This document shows, one piece after another, positions 52,679 through 59,633 of a DNA stretch of 64,000 nt. Within the stretch, counting starts at the first letter, position 1, and each line of letters starts with the position of its first letter. The stretch is taken from assembly GCF_008124865.1 (NCBI RefSeq), contig NZ_VNHY01000002.1, positions 744,001 through 808,000 on the forward strand, in the 5' to 3' direction. A program made the translations under genes and the position numbers. The notes beneath the pieces were generated by a model. The model searched no databases, was not told the origin of the DNA, and saw nothing but the letters and a program-made list of their open reading frames with translations. This DNA comes from Fodinibius salinus. GTDB taxonomy: Bacteria; Bacteroidota; Rhodothermia; Balneolales; Balneolaceae.

Positions 52679-53170
52679 TTAATGGTGTTTCTTTTCCAAA
52701 ATATTTGAAGCTTTGGTTACAGCTTCTTTCGTAGAAAATCCCTTGTTTTTATCTACTTTTACTAAATGTTCTTGTTGTGTTTCTAAGAATGTTGCTTCAT
52801 CATCAATAATAACATAGGAGGCTTTTTTGCTGGAGTTATTTTGCAACCAATATTTGACTTCATGTCCCCTGCAGTAATTCTTTTCATCAGGTTGGGGAGC
52901 ATATGAGCTGGTAACATCTTTGACAAAATTTGGGGATATGTTGTTGGATTCAAAGAATTCTTCAAGTTGTTTAACAGTATATTCATGTCGCCATGTAGAT
53001 GTAATAACTATTCTTGCGTTATAATGCTCACAAAGCATAGAAATATATTTACAGGCAGTAGGGTCCCAATCTTTATTAGTCACTTTGCCAGATTTTATTT
53101 TCTGGCGCTTCAAGTGATTTCTAGTATTAAGTACCCCGTCAATATCAAGAAAAATGATATAGCTGACCAT
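52679..53170 (-). CDS. HAD-superfamily protein of the RNA-repair-associated (HAD_SAK_2) type
   Basis: A 163-residue HAD protein. Motif I is IIFLDIDGVLNTRNHLKR (D-x-D-G-V-L-N), motif II VITSTWR (Ser/Thr plus S-T-W-R), and motif IV YVIIDDEATFL (DD). The motif pattern DIDGVL-N and S-S/T-W-R are typical of the HAD_SAK family, named for its association with Swiss-army-knife RNA repair proteins, and of phage-borne HADs. It probably removes 3' or 5' phosphates from RNA or nucleotides, which is family inference. Neighbouring genes on both sides are accessory. Confidence 0.8.
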   Translation of the reverse strand: MVSYIIFLDIDGVLNTRNHLKRQKIKSGKVTNKDWDPTACKYISMLCEHYNARIVITSTWRHEYTVKQLEEFFESNNISPNFVKDVTSSYAPQPDEKNYCRGHEVKYWLQNNSSKKASYVIIDDEATFLETQQEHLVKVDKNKGFSTKEAVTKASNILEKKHH

Positions 53171-53352
53171 TCATTAGATAAGGTATAAAGGTTTATAGTT
53201 AAATAATGGACAAGAAGTTAAAAAAGCTAGAAAGTTTAGTTCGACTACTACAAGCTATCAAAGTATTCTGTTATCAAATGTTAGCCGAATTTGTTTTATA
53301 GCTCTTTCTTTTCAGGAATGTATAAAAAATTTTATTCGATAGATTGAAAACC

Positions 53353-53602
53353 ATGAATAACGGAGTAAAAAAGATTATTTCCTCTAGTAGCTGGAATATA
53401 TAGGAGTTGGTTCTGGTTTGTTTGTAACGGGGGGATTTTCGGGATAACAGAACCAATTAATATTAGGGATCTACATGAATCAATGATGATAGGTTTAGCT
53501 ATCATAGTAGGCTCAATGATTGGCTACTGGTTAATTAGGAGTATTGTAAGGGCTATTCTTGGGATTTACAACGAATTCCAAGAGAGCAAAACAGATAACT
53601 AA
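53353..53602 (+). pseudogene. Frameshifted small membrane protein gene
   Basis: An ATG at 53353 reads MNNGVKK and soon stops in frame. After removal of one A from the six-A run at 53367-53372 the frame stays open to TAA at 53602. It then encodes about 82 residues: RLFPLVAGIYRSWFWFVCNG, IFGITEPINIRDLHESMM, IGLAIIVGSMIGYWLIRSIV, ILGIYNEFQESKTDN. That is two hydrophobic segments around a polar loop. Total length 250 bp equals 83 codons plus one base, as expected for a single insertion. No family is recognised. The shift needed is +1, so it is not a canonical -1 slippery site. Confidence 0.55.
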
Positions 53603-53718
53603 GTAATAATATGGCAGCTATAAATTTTGAATTATAAGTAAGATATGGCAAGCAGATGATAGTAGAATCAAAACCTCTTTTACCTGACTGATGGATTGGG
53701 AACCATAGGTTAGGGTTT

Positions 53719-53754
53719 AGAAAAAGGGAACACTTAGCGGTGTTCCCTTTTTCT
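53719..53754. terminator. Strong bidirectional terminator
   Basis: AGAAAAAGGGAACAC (53719-53733) and GTGTTCCCTTTTTCT (53740-53754) are perfect 15-bp inverse complements with a 6-base loop. It serves the minus-strand lipoprotein gene and plus-strand transcription from upstream. Confidence 0.9.
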
Positions 53755-53807
53755 AAAATAGTTGAGTTTCCCGAAAGGGAGCGAAGCGGACTGGAGTAAT
53801 AGTATTA

Positions 53808-54239
53808 TTATAGATTATTACTTATTTCAGAAAATAGTTTTTCATAATATTCTTGCGCTTTGCTTTCAGTCATATTTTCACTTTGCCAACCTGTTAACAA
53901 ATCCTTCTTTTGCACACTTACAGTCAAACGAATTTGTGTTTTACCACTTTGTTCAGATAAAATTGCATTTACTTTAGTTCTTTCATCACCTGTCCAGAAT
54001 GCCTCCCATTCAGATGCTTGGGAATAGTCTGTATTTATTAGTCCTGTTTCAGAATCTGCGTTGCTAATAACATACCCTCCATCACTTAATGTTTGGACAG
54101 TAGTTTTAAAAACTTTGTTATAGTCCTCTTGAAATATCTTAGTTCTTACTTCATTAGAGACATCTTGAGTAGTTGCACAACTGGTGATCAAAAAAGTGGA
54201 TATAATTAAGGCGAATGTATAAGAATATTTATTCATCAT
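53808..54239 (-). CDS. Hypothetical lipoprotein
   Basis: A 143-residue lipoprotein with lipobox LITSC (Cys about residue 21) after a hydrophobic signal. The mature part has alternating strands and helices: IFQEDYNKVFKTTVQTLSDG, YVISNADSETGLINTDYS and KTQIRLTVSVQKKD, ending in a helix. The Y-x-V-F-x-x-x-x-x-x-L-x-x-x-G-Y pattern resembles lipoproteins with a DUF4136 or NlpC-like bacterial-lipoprotein alpha/beta fold, but I cannot assign it with confidence. It sits between a terminator and a 290-bp AT-rich spacer with a perfect GGGACTAT/ATAGTCCC inverted repeat (54379-54411). Confidence 0.7.
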   Translation of the reverse strand: MMNKYSYTFALIISTFLITSCATTQDVSNEVRTKIFQEDYNKVFKTTVQTLSDGGYVISNADSETGLINTDYSQASEWEAFWTGDERTKVNAILSEQSGKTQIRLTVSVQKKDLLTGWQSENMTESKAQEYYEKLFSEISNNL

Positions 54240-54505
54240 GATGTATTTGGTTGTAAGTTGGTAATAATCTCTTGTTTAATTGACAACTATATCATAATTA
54301 TAAATTGAAAAATCAATAATAATTTATTGTCAACTATGAGATTGACAAATTTAAATAGAGAGAAAAATAATAGGAGGTGGGACTATTCCCTCTGGGCTTG
54401 TTTATAGTCCCATAACTCATCACATATTTATTTAATTGTAAATCTTACGTTTTTTGAAAATGAAGTGCTTGAAACACTCAATCAGCTAAAGAATTTATAA
54501 GATGA

Positions 54506-55485
54506 AAAATAAAAAAGAAGTCTCGGTCTTTGTATGATCCAAATAAAATTCAGAAAATATCGTATAGACCATTTGATATTAGGTTTAATTATTATGACAA
54601 AACAGTACAAAGAAGGGCAAGCTTTGCTACTTCAAAACATTTATTAAATGAAAATCTTGGATTGGTATTTGAGAGACAATGTGTAATAGGTGAATTCACT
54701 AATATTTTTATAAGTAATAAATTAATTGATGCTCATATTTTAGGTACAGCCCATGCAAGAGGATATTCAGCCCCCTCTACATCTATCCGGAATCTAACGC
54801 CCAGCAAACACTTAAGGGAAAGCCTGAGCGAAAGCCCAACTTGGATTCCGAAATAGTACAGGAGATTGCCAGTAATTTAGGTCTTACTTTTACCCCTGAG
54901 AAAGAAGATACCGAAGGCACCTTTGCCCCCATTGATCTATTGGATTATATCTATACCGTACTGCATTCTCCCACCTACCGAGAAAAGTATAAAGAATTTC
55001 TAAAAATTGATTTTCCACGGGTTCCTTATCCTACTGATTCCGAAACATTCTGGCAGCTGGTTGAGCTTGGAGGGAAACTAAGAAATATTCATCTGCTGGA
55101 GCCCCCAATAGTAGATGACTTTATTACCACCTATCCTGTAGAAGGCGGTAACGAGATTACTAAGCGCCTTACTAAAACCAAGCCGGGCTTTATTCCTTAC
55201 ACCGAAGAAGATGATGGGCCAATGGTAAGTGATAAAGATTCACGTTATCCCGGGGAAGAGTTAGGAAGAATTCAGATTAATAAAGAACAATACTTTGGTA
55301 AGGTTCCCAAGAAAGCTTGGAACTTCTACATAGGCGGTTACCAGCCAGCCGAGAAATGGCTTAAAGATCGGCGTGACAGAGAGCTAAGCTTCGAGGAAAT
55401 TCAGCACTACCAAAAGATTATTGTAGCCCTAATGGAGACCGATCGCATCATGCAAGAGATCGATAAGATAGATATAGAGGGTTGA
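54506..55485 (+). pseudogene. C-terminal remnant of a type ISP restriction-modification enzyme
   Basis: Two adjacent frames give a continuous match to the C-terminal specificity region of type ISP/LlaBIII-type enzymes. Frame one (to 54856) has KIQKISYRPFDIRFNYYD, LLNENLGLVFERQCVIGE and NIFISNKLIDAHI. Frame two has PLYIYPESNAQQTLKGKPER before 54841, then IVQEIASNLGLTFTPEKED, IDLLDYIYTVLHSPTYREKY, KEFLKIDFPRVPYPTDSETF and WQLVELGGKLR to the natural C-terminus at 55485. The frame change falls around 54750-54790. Helicase, nuclease and methyltransferase domains (over 1000 residues) are absent. The upstream 54240-54505 spacer contains only a possible further fragment. Confidence 0.75.
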
Positions 55486-55525
55486 CTTTGTACCTCGAAA
55501 AGCCAAGTTTTTAGTGATATTAGTA

Positions 55526-56347
55526 CTAACTATTTCTCACTTGACTGAAATATTCTCTTAATCCTTTTTTTTGTTCTTTTGTAAGGGACTCACTTTCATA
55601 CTTCTTTATTTGATCATCTCTGACTTCCAGCTCGTTATTTTTGGTAATGATACCTGTAATTAGAGTAGGACCAATTTTATAAAACGTTTTTTCATGGTTG
55701 ATCTGAAAAGGAGAGCGTCGAATAACTTCAAGGAGATTTGGCACCTTCTTTTTAAAGTTATAATTGCTGGAAATTGCAATATCATCTACGTATCGTGTGT
55801 ACAAAAGCCCAATTTGCTCACACTTTGAAATAATTTGTTCGTCATACTTAGAAAAAACTAGGTTGGCTAGATATGGACTAGTGGGCGTTCCTTGTGGGAG
55901 ACTATATTTGTAAGTAGTCAGCCTAGTAAGTAAATGACTCACATCATGAGAAAAATCATAGCGCAAAAAGGCTTCATACACTAAGTCATGATCAACAGAA
56001 GGATAATACTTCTTTAGGTCAGTACATAAGAAATATTTCTTCCCTTTATGTTCTTTTGCATTAGTGATATTGCTTTTTCCCTTTATACCTCCCTGGATAT
56101 TCTCTGGGAAGTCAATCTTCTGCAGCAGTACTGTCTGTATTCTATTTTGAATATGCTTTAATAATCCAGTACTTGGATGTAAAGTCCTGAATACTTTCTC
56201 TCCATTTTTACAACGAGGATTTCCGTCTTCATCCCTTTTTAATTCCTTATCCTCATAGTAGTATTTGTCAATTTGCTTTGAAACTTTTCTTAGTTTCTTG
56301 AGATCTATTCCGAGAAGAAATGCTAATCTCTTAGGACTTTGTACCAT
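55526..56347 (-). CDS. Retron-type reverse transcriptase
   Basis: A 273-residue RT from the ATG at 56347 (a TTG one codon upstream is also open). Landmarks in order: KSNITNAKEHKGKKYFLCTD, with N-A-x-x-H as in retron RTs, then DLKKYYPSV (catalytic Asp of motif A), LPQGTPTSPYLANLVFSKYD (motif B), LLYTRYVDDIAISS (motif C, YVDD, catalytic Asps present), HEKTFYK and LITGIITKNNELEV (position of the retron V-T-G motif, here I-T-G). Length is at the short end of retron RTs (about 300). The 75-codon ORF and a structured segment lie immediately upstream on the same strand, the usual position of msr-msd. No large effector gene is evident. Confidence 0.85.
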   Translation of the reverse strand: MVQSPKRLAFLLGIDLKKLRKVSKQIDKYYYEDKELKRDEDGNPRCKNGEKVFRTLHPSTGLLKHIQNRIQTVLLQKIDFPENIQGGIKGKSNITNAKEHKGKKYFLCTDLKKYYPSVDHDLVYEAFLRYDFSHDVSHLLTRLTTYKYSLPQGTPTSPYLANLVFSKYDEQIISKCEQIGLLYTRYVDDIAISSNYNFKKKVPNLLEVIRRSPFQINHEKTFYKIGPTLITGIITKNNELEVRDDQIKKYESESLTKEQKKGLREYFSQVRNS

Positions 56348-56416
56348 CAAGAAATAACAATGGAAATTAGTTATTATAAAGAAAAGGAAGGGTTCGGTAC
56401 TCCATTGATCAACTGA

Positions 56417-56644
56417 TTAAGCGAATATTTCAAAAAGCTCAAGGTAGACTGGAATTCGGGGAAGTAGCCGCTTTAACGCGGTGAAACTCCGTCTTTTAAA
56501 AGTTCCAGCTTGCTCATCCTCAAGCCTAATTTTCGCTCTTATTAGTATTTCAATTTCTGATACCGTAAGGGTATCACGGTTCCTTTTTATTATTGATTGC
56601 AGCTTATTTACAAGCTTTTTGCGATTAATTAAATCTGAATTCAT
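56417..56644 (-). CDS. Small basic helical protein upstream of the reverse transcriptase
   Basis: A 75-residue ORF 69 bp upstream of the RT on the same strand. The sequence is basic and helical: NRKKLVNKLQSIIKRNRD, LTVSEIEILIRAKIRLED, KRRSFTALKRLLPRIPV, ending YLELFEIFA. It has no Cys, signal or membrane segment. It could be a retron accessory or nucleic-acid-binding protein, or part of a broken larger gene. I do not recognise a family. Support is its codon pattern, orientation and tight spacing to the RT. Confidence 0.5.
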   Translation of the reverse strand: MNSDLINRKKLVNKLQSIIKRNRDTLTVSEIEILIRAKIRLEDEQAGTFKRRSFTALKRLLPRIPVYLELFEIFA

Positions 56645-56654
56645 AAATATTCAG

Positions 56655-56740
56655 GATTTAATTAGGATTGTTAAGACAGCACTTTGCTGCCTGCCCAACC
56701 AGCAAGCGCTATCCTACGTCGTAATACCCTAATTAAACCC
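56655..56740 (-). ncRNA. Structured element upstream of the reverse transcriptase (candidate msr-msd part)
   Basis: TTTAATTAGG (56657-56666) and CCTAATTAAA (56728-56737) are perfect 10-bp inverse complements. Nested inside, AGCACTTTGCTG (56678-56689) pairs with CAGCAAGCGCT (56700-56710) with one bulge and a G-U. Further small hairpins lie at 56761-56780 and 56857-56873. The position upstream of the RT fits a retron non-coding RNA with flanking a1/a2 repeats, but the distance between arms is short for a whole msr-msd and the branching guanosine cannot be assigned. The overlapping long frames on both strands (about 56671-56932) I take as non-coding. Confidence 0.4.
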
Positions 56741-57025
56741 TTCCTATTTGTAGAGAACCTGTCCAGAGTAAAATGTGGACGAAAAGTTCCCGTATTGATA
56801 TGGAAAACGAGGGATACCTCAAAAAGGGCCCCAAGAACTCGTGCCACACCAAAGGGGCGGTATGTGAGACCGCTACCGAACTTAATCGGCTTCATTGAGC
56901 TGATAACGCTTGTTACGCAAATCCATCAATAAGGCAAAGAACAATTTAATATAAAGTAGTATCCTTTTGTTTATCAAATTAAGATCTATTAACTTTAAAG
57001 CCCATAAAGCAATTGGGAAGAATAG
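56741..57025. other. Spacer between the structured element and the HNH remnant
   Basis: The first 190 bases are GC-richer than their surroundings and open on both strands. They contain small hairpins GTCCA/TGGAC (56761-56780) and GCGGT/ACCGC (56857-56873). The remainder is AT-rich without a gene. Confidence 0.4.
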
Positions 57026-57139
57026 CAATATGGAGAGTGTGTAGAATGTGGTTCGACTGGAAATTTACAGTTTGACCATGTGATTCCAGTCTCAAAAGGT
57101 GGTAGAAATTCTTTTAAAAAGTGTTTGCTAGGACTGTAA
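57026..57139 (+). pseudogene. HNH endonuclease fragment
   Basis: A frame bounded by stops reads [20 protein letters not shown] then [12 protein letters not shown] and LLGL. C-V-E-C plus [10 protein letters not shown] is the first half of an HNH nuclease. In another frame of the same bases (about 57123-57145) a stop interrupts V-C-stop-D-C-K-L-K-K, the expected second Cys-x2-Cys, so the gene has shifted and acquired a stop. The N-terminus is missing. Confidence 0.65.
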
Positions 57140-57556
57140 ACTAAAAAAGAGCTGAAAGAAAGATTTGTACACAGGCAAAAATACTGGAAAAGGCTTCTTG
57201 ATTATGCTTCTGAGAAAACTAATCTGCACTCAAATATTTCCCCAGGAAAATATAGTTGGGTAGGAACCTCGTCAGGAGTAGTCAGACTTAGTTATAACTA
57301 CATCATAAAAAAGCATGAAGCCCGAGTTGAACTATACATTGACAAAGGGAAAAAGGCCCATGAGGAGAATGAAAGAATATATAACGAACTACTAGATCAA
57401 AAAGAGAAAATTCAAGAAGCTTTTGGGAGCCAGCTATCTTGGGAGAAATTAGAAAGTGAGAGAGCCTGTAGAATCGCCAAGTATATTAAAACAGGCGGTT
57501 ATTCGGATGAAGAAAAATGGGATAATATTATTGAGGAAACAGTGGATATAGTATGA
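57140..57556 (+). pseudogene. DUF4268-domain protein remnant without a start codon
   Basis: An open frame of 138 codons with no usable start follows directly after a stop at 57139. It reads ELKERFVHRQKYWKRLLDYA, NLHSNISPGKYSWVGTSSG, LSYNYIIKKHEARVELYIDK, NERIYNELLDQKEKIQEAFG and SQLSWEKLESERACRIAKYI, ending DNIIEETVDIV. This is the DUF4268 domain (F-W-x-x-L-L; N-x-S-P-x-x-x-W; (R/A)-V-E-L-Y-I-D; K-E-x-I-E-x-x-F-G; L-x-W-E-x-L), usually found at the C-terminus of nuclease-like defence or DNA-repair proteins. The N-terminal nuclease part is missing, replaced by the HNH fragment. A start-codon based gene caller would miss it. Confidence 0.65.
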
Positions 57557-57633
57557 TCAAACTTGAAAAGCTCTAAGAGATCCAATAGAAAACCTAAAAT
57601 TAACTTAAACGAAACAAGTGACTAAGAAATAAA

Positions 57634-58008
57634 ATGAGGAAAGTAAAAGCTCTTCTATCCGTTGTATTTATATTAGCATTCATAAATATTAGTCATGCTT
57701 ATGAAACTCTATCAGTAATATCTGATCCTTATGAGGAGACACTTTGTGTCAAGTATGAAACAGAAACTGGATGGTCGCAAGGCTATACCGTAGACGTCAC
57801 AGTTATTGAAGGTAGTACTCTAAACGAGAAGACTGGAACTTATGATTACAATGGCTATTCTACTTATGCCGTAATTTTCTGGGACAATGACCAGGCTACT
57901 ATTGTCGAACTTAATTATTTTACCGGTAGTTTTTCTTCAACAGGTACAACTGGGGAAGATCAGAGAGGGAGAGAATGGAAACTGGCCAAAACTTCACTTT
58001 GCTACTAA
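57634..58008 (+). CDS. Small exported hypothetical protein
   Basis: A 124-residue protein with a signal peptide (RKVKALLSVVFILAFINIS, cleavage after SHA-Y at about 22). The mature region (YETETGWSQGYTVDVTVIEG, YNGYSTYAVIFWDNDQATIV) is beta-rich with many Thr, Tyr and Gly. It contains two Cys (one near residue 37, one at the penultimate position) that could form a disulfide. No family is recognised. It is flanked by remnants and appears intact. Confidence 0.65.
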   Translation: MRKVKALLSVVFILAFINISHAYETLSVISDPYEETLCVKYETETGWSQGYTVDVTVIEGSTLNEKTGTYDYNGYSTYAVIFWDNDQATIVELNYFTGSFSSTGTTGEDQRGREWKLAKTSLCY

Positions 58009-58406
58009 CAAAGATAATTCTAGTAGTTTATCTCAGCTTATTATTGCCTATTAGAAAATTAAGTTGCATTGTAGCCCGAAATAAACGGTTTTAATTTTCA
58101 GGCTAGGTAGTTTCTGGCTAATAGGCCAATATTAGGTTTTTATATTTTTTAGAAGGGTACTATTTGGGGAAACCGTTTACATATTTCAGTACCCATCCCT
58201 TATATTAACTTTGTATTATTTAGGATCAATGTTAAGCAATACTATAATAAATACGCGCCGATATGGGACCCATTTATTAATTGTCTCCCCATGGTACACC
58301 CGCCCCGGTATCTACTAGCAAGAGCCATACCATGGCATTGATTCCATAATACAGGTGCTTAGCGGCAAAATATAAAATGAGGTTATACTCTTATAATACT
58401 GTAAAC
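58009..58406. other. 400-bp AT-rich spacer with two inverted repeats
   Basis: No convincing gene is present. GCCTATTAG (58046-58054) and CTAATAGGC (58118-58126) are perfect inverse complements. CCATGGTA (58289-58296) and TACCATGG (58328-58335) are another perfect pair around a 31-base centre. Roles are unknown. Confidence 0.45.
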
Positions 58407-58850
58407 TTATTCTTTGCGATCAATAGCAAAACCTGATATTTCAACTCCCTGGACATTTAATGTGCCATTTCTTCGAGTAGTGGGGGTAACATCAAAACGA
58501 GTAATTGCATCTGCTCCCATATCTTTAGCTACTTGATAAATTTCATTTATAGCTTTTTCAACATTTATCTCTTCAGGGTAGAATTCTTCAACTGTTCTAT
58601 ATCCCTTTCCCTCAGTTCTTCGTACTCTCCTCTCCATCTTTCTAACAGCAGGCCATTGAGTAACTGTAATTAATCCTATAGACTGATAATCTTCGAGATA
58701 TTGTTCTGGAGTAATTAAAAATCCCTTACTGGTATATTTTGAAAAGTCATATCCAGTTACATTTATGACTTCATCTCTTGCTACTGTTTCAGGTCCAGCA
58801 CATGAAGTAACAATAAAACAGATTAATGCTAATAGAATTGCATATCTCAT
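58407..58850 (-). CDS. Hypothetical lipoprotein
   Basis: A 147-residue lipoprotein with lipobox VTSCAGP (Cys about residue 17). The mature protein has FSKYTSKGFLITPEQYLEDY, SIGLITVTQWPAVRKMERRV, and AINEIYQVAKDMGADAITRF, then a short strand-rich end with GTLNVQGVEISGFAIDRK. The A-x-x-M-G-A-D-A-I motif resembles small lipoproteins with a YbjQ/heavy-metal-binding-like or DUF4156-like fold (helix plus G-A-(D/N)-A-(I/V)). Assignment is tentative. Its promoter would lie in the 58851-59090 spacer before the tRNA gene. Confidence 0.7.
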   Translation of the reverse strand: MRYAILLALICFIVTSCAGPETVARDEVINVTGYDFSKYTSKGFLITPEQYLEDYQSIGLITVTQWPAVRKMERRVRRTEGKGYRTVEEFYPEEINVEKAINEIYQVAKDMGADAITRFDVTPTTRRNGTLNVQGVEISGFAIDRKE

Positions 58851-59091
58851 TTGTTTGATGATTTATTTAACTATTCTTAATGATTTTGCAAGGTTGTAAA
58901 ACATAGGGAGATTTAAAAAGTAAATCTTTCCTTTAAGAATAGCTGTTTAATTGAGAGTGAAAGGAGGGCTGATGCTCAAAATAGTGATAGAAATAATGTA
59001 AAAAACTACAGGGGTAAAATGTTTTTTGTTGTCCCTATGTTGTCCCGAGTAATATTTTTTCTCTAAAAGATGGGTATATCTTTAAAACAAA

Positions 59092-59122
59092 AAGCCCGTA
59101 ACTCTTTGTGAGTTAAGGGCTT
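59092..59122 (-). terminator. Terminator downstream of tRNA-Arg
   Basis: AAGCCCGTAACTC (59092-59104) pairs with GAGTTAAGGGCTT (59110-59122) with one mismatch. On the minus strand it runs into a T-rich tract, so it ends transcripts coming from the tRNA gene. Confidence 0.75.
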
Positions 59123-59131
59123 AGTAGAGAG

Positions 59132-59205
59132 TACGCCTGAGAGGATTCGAACCCCTAGCCTCCTGATCCGTAATCAGGTGCTCTATCCAGTTGAGCTACA
59201 GGCGC
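59132..59205 (-). tRNA. tRNA-Arg (anticodon ACG)
   Basis: The minus strand from 59205 folds into a standard cloverleaf. Acceptor arm GCGCCTG pairs with CAGGCGT (one G-U), the D-arm contains AGCTCAACTGGATAGAGC, and the anticodon stem-loop CTGATTACGGATCAG has ACG in the loop. The T-arm is GGGGTTCGAATCCTC. CCA is not encoded. Anticodon ACG reads CGN arginine codons after A34-to-I editing by TadA. The gene marks the right border of the AT-rich accessory region. Confidence 0.96.
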
Positions 59206-59633
59206 AATTCAATAAGAGGCCAAAGATACGACTATTACTAAAATGAGGCAAGCGGGAATTGTGTCCGATTTATACCCTCATATTTCCGCTGTAGAATAAG
59301 AGGACAACTGTTTGAACGAATAGTGTTGATCAATATATCCATTGCGAGCAATAGTTGTGCCGTGTTTATGTCCCATCCTCTGGTTTATGTTGGTAGCGGG
59401 GAGTTCATAGACGGGATGTTGTTTTGTGTTCATAATGTCCGACAGATAGAATTTAGTATCGATATCATTGATGAAACATCCATATTGCAGTCCGTAAAGG
59501 GGCAATTTACAGTTGAAGAATGCTGAAATATTCATCATCATGAGCCCAGAATCATTTCGACTGAACCAAAATTTTTGAGATTCCTTTTTAGGTTAAAAAG
59601 TAGAAGCAAAGTCAACGATAACCAATATACGTG
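59206..59633. other. Spacer between tRNA-Arg and the CoA-transferase gene
   Basis: Both strands carry an open frame (minus 59278-59541, 87 codons; plus about 59250-59529). Neither has recognisable motifs or a good ribosome binding site. The plus-strand frame, with VYVGSGEFIDGMLFCV and EFSIDIIDETSILQSV, has strand-like spacing and could be a gene remnant. I leave both uncalled. Confidence 0.4.

Noticed and set aside
53367-53373. A-AAA-AAG heptamer as a programmed -1 frameshift site
   Set aside because: The open downstream frame needs a +1 (or one-base deletion) change, which a -1 slip at this heptamer does not give.
56692-56698. GCCCAAC as an integron attC core site
   Set aside because: The seven-base consensus matches by chance easily. 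No paired GTTRRRY site at the right spacing, integrase or cassette array is seen.
56671-56932. Overlapping 74- and 82-codon ORFs on opposite strands upstream of the reverse transcriptase
   Set aside because: Neither has recognisable motifs or a good start site. The segment is palindromic and more likely structured RNA or relic DNA. Noted as a finding rather than called as genes.
59278-59541. 87-codon minus-strand ORF and its plus-strand counterpart in the spacer after tRNA-Arg
   Set aside because: Both strands are open, without motifs, and I cannot decide which, if either, is coding.
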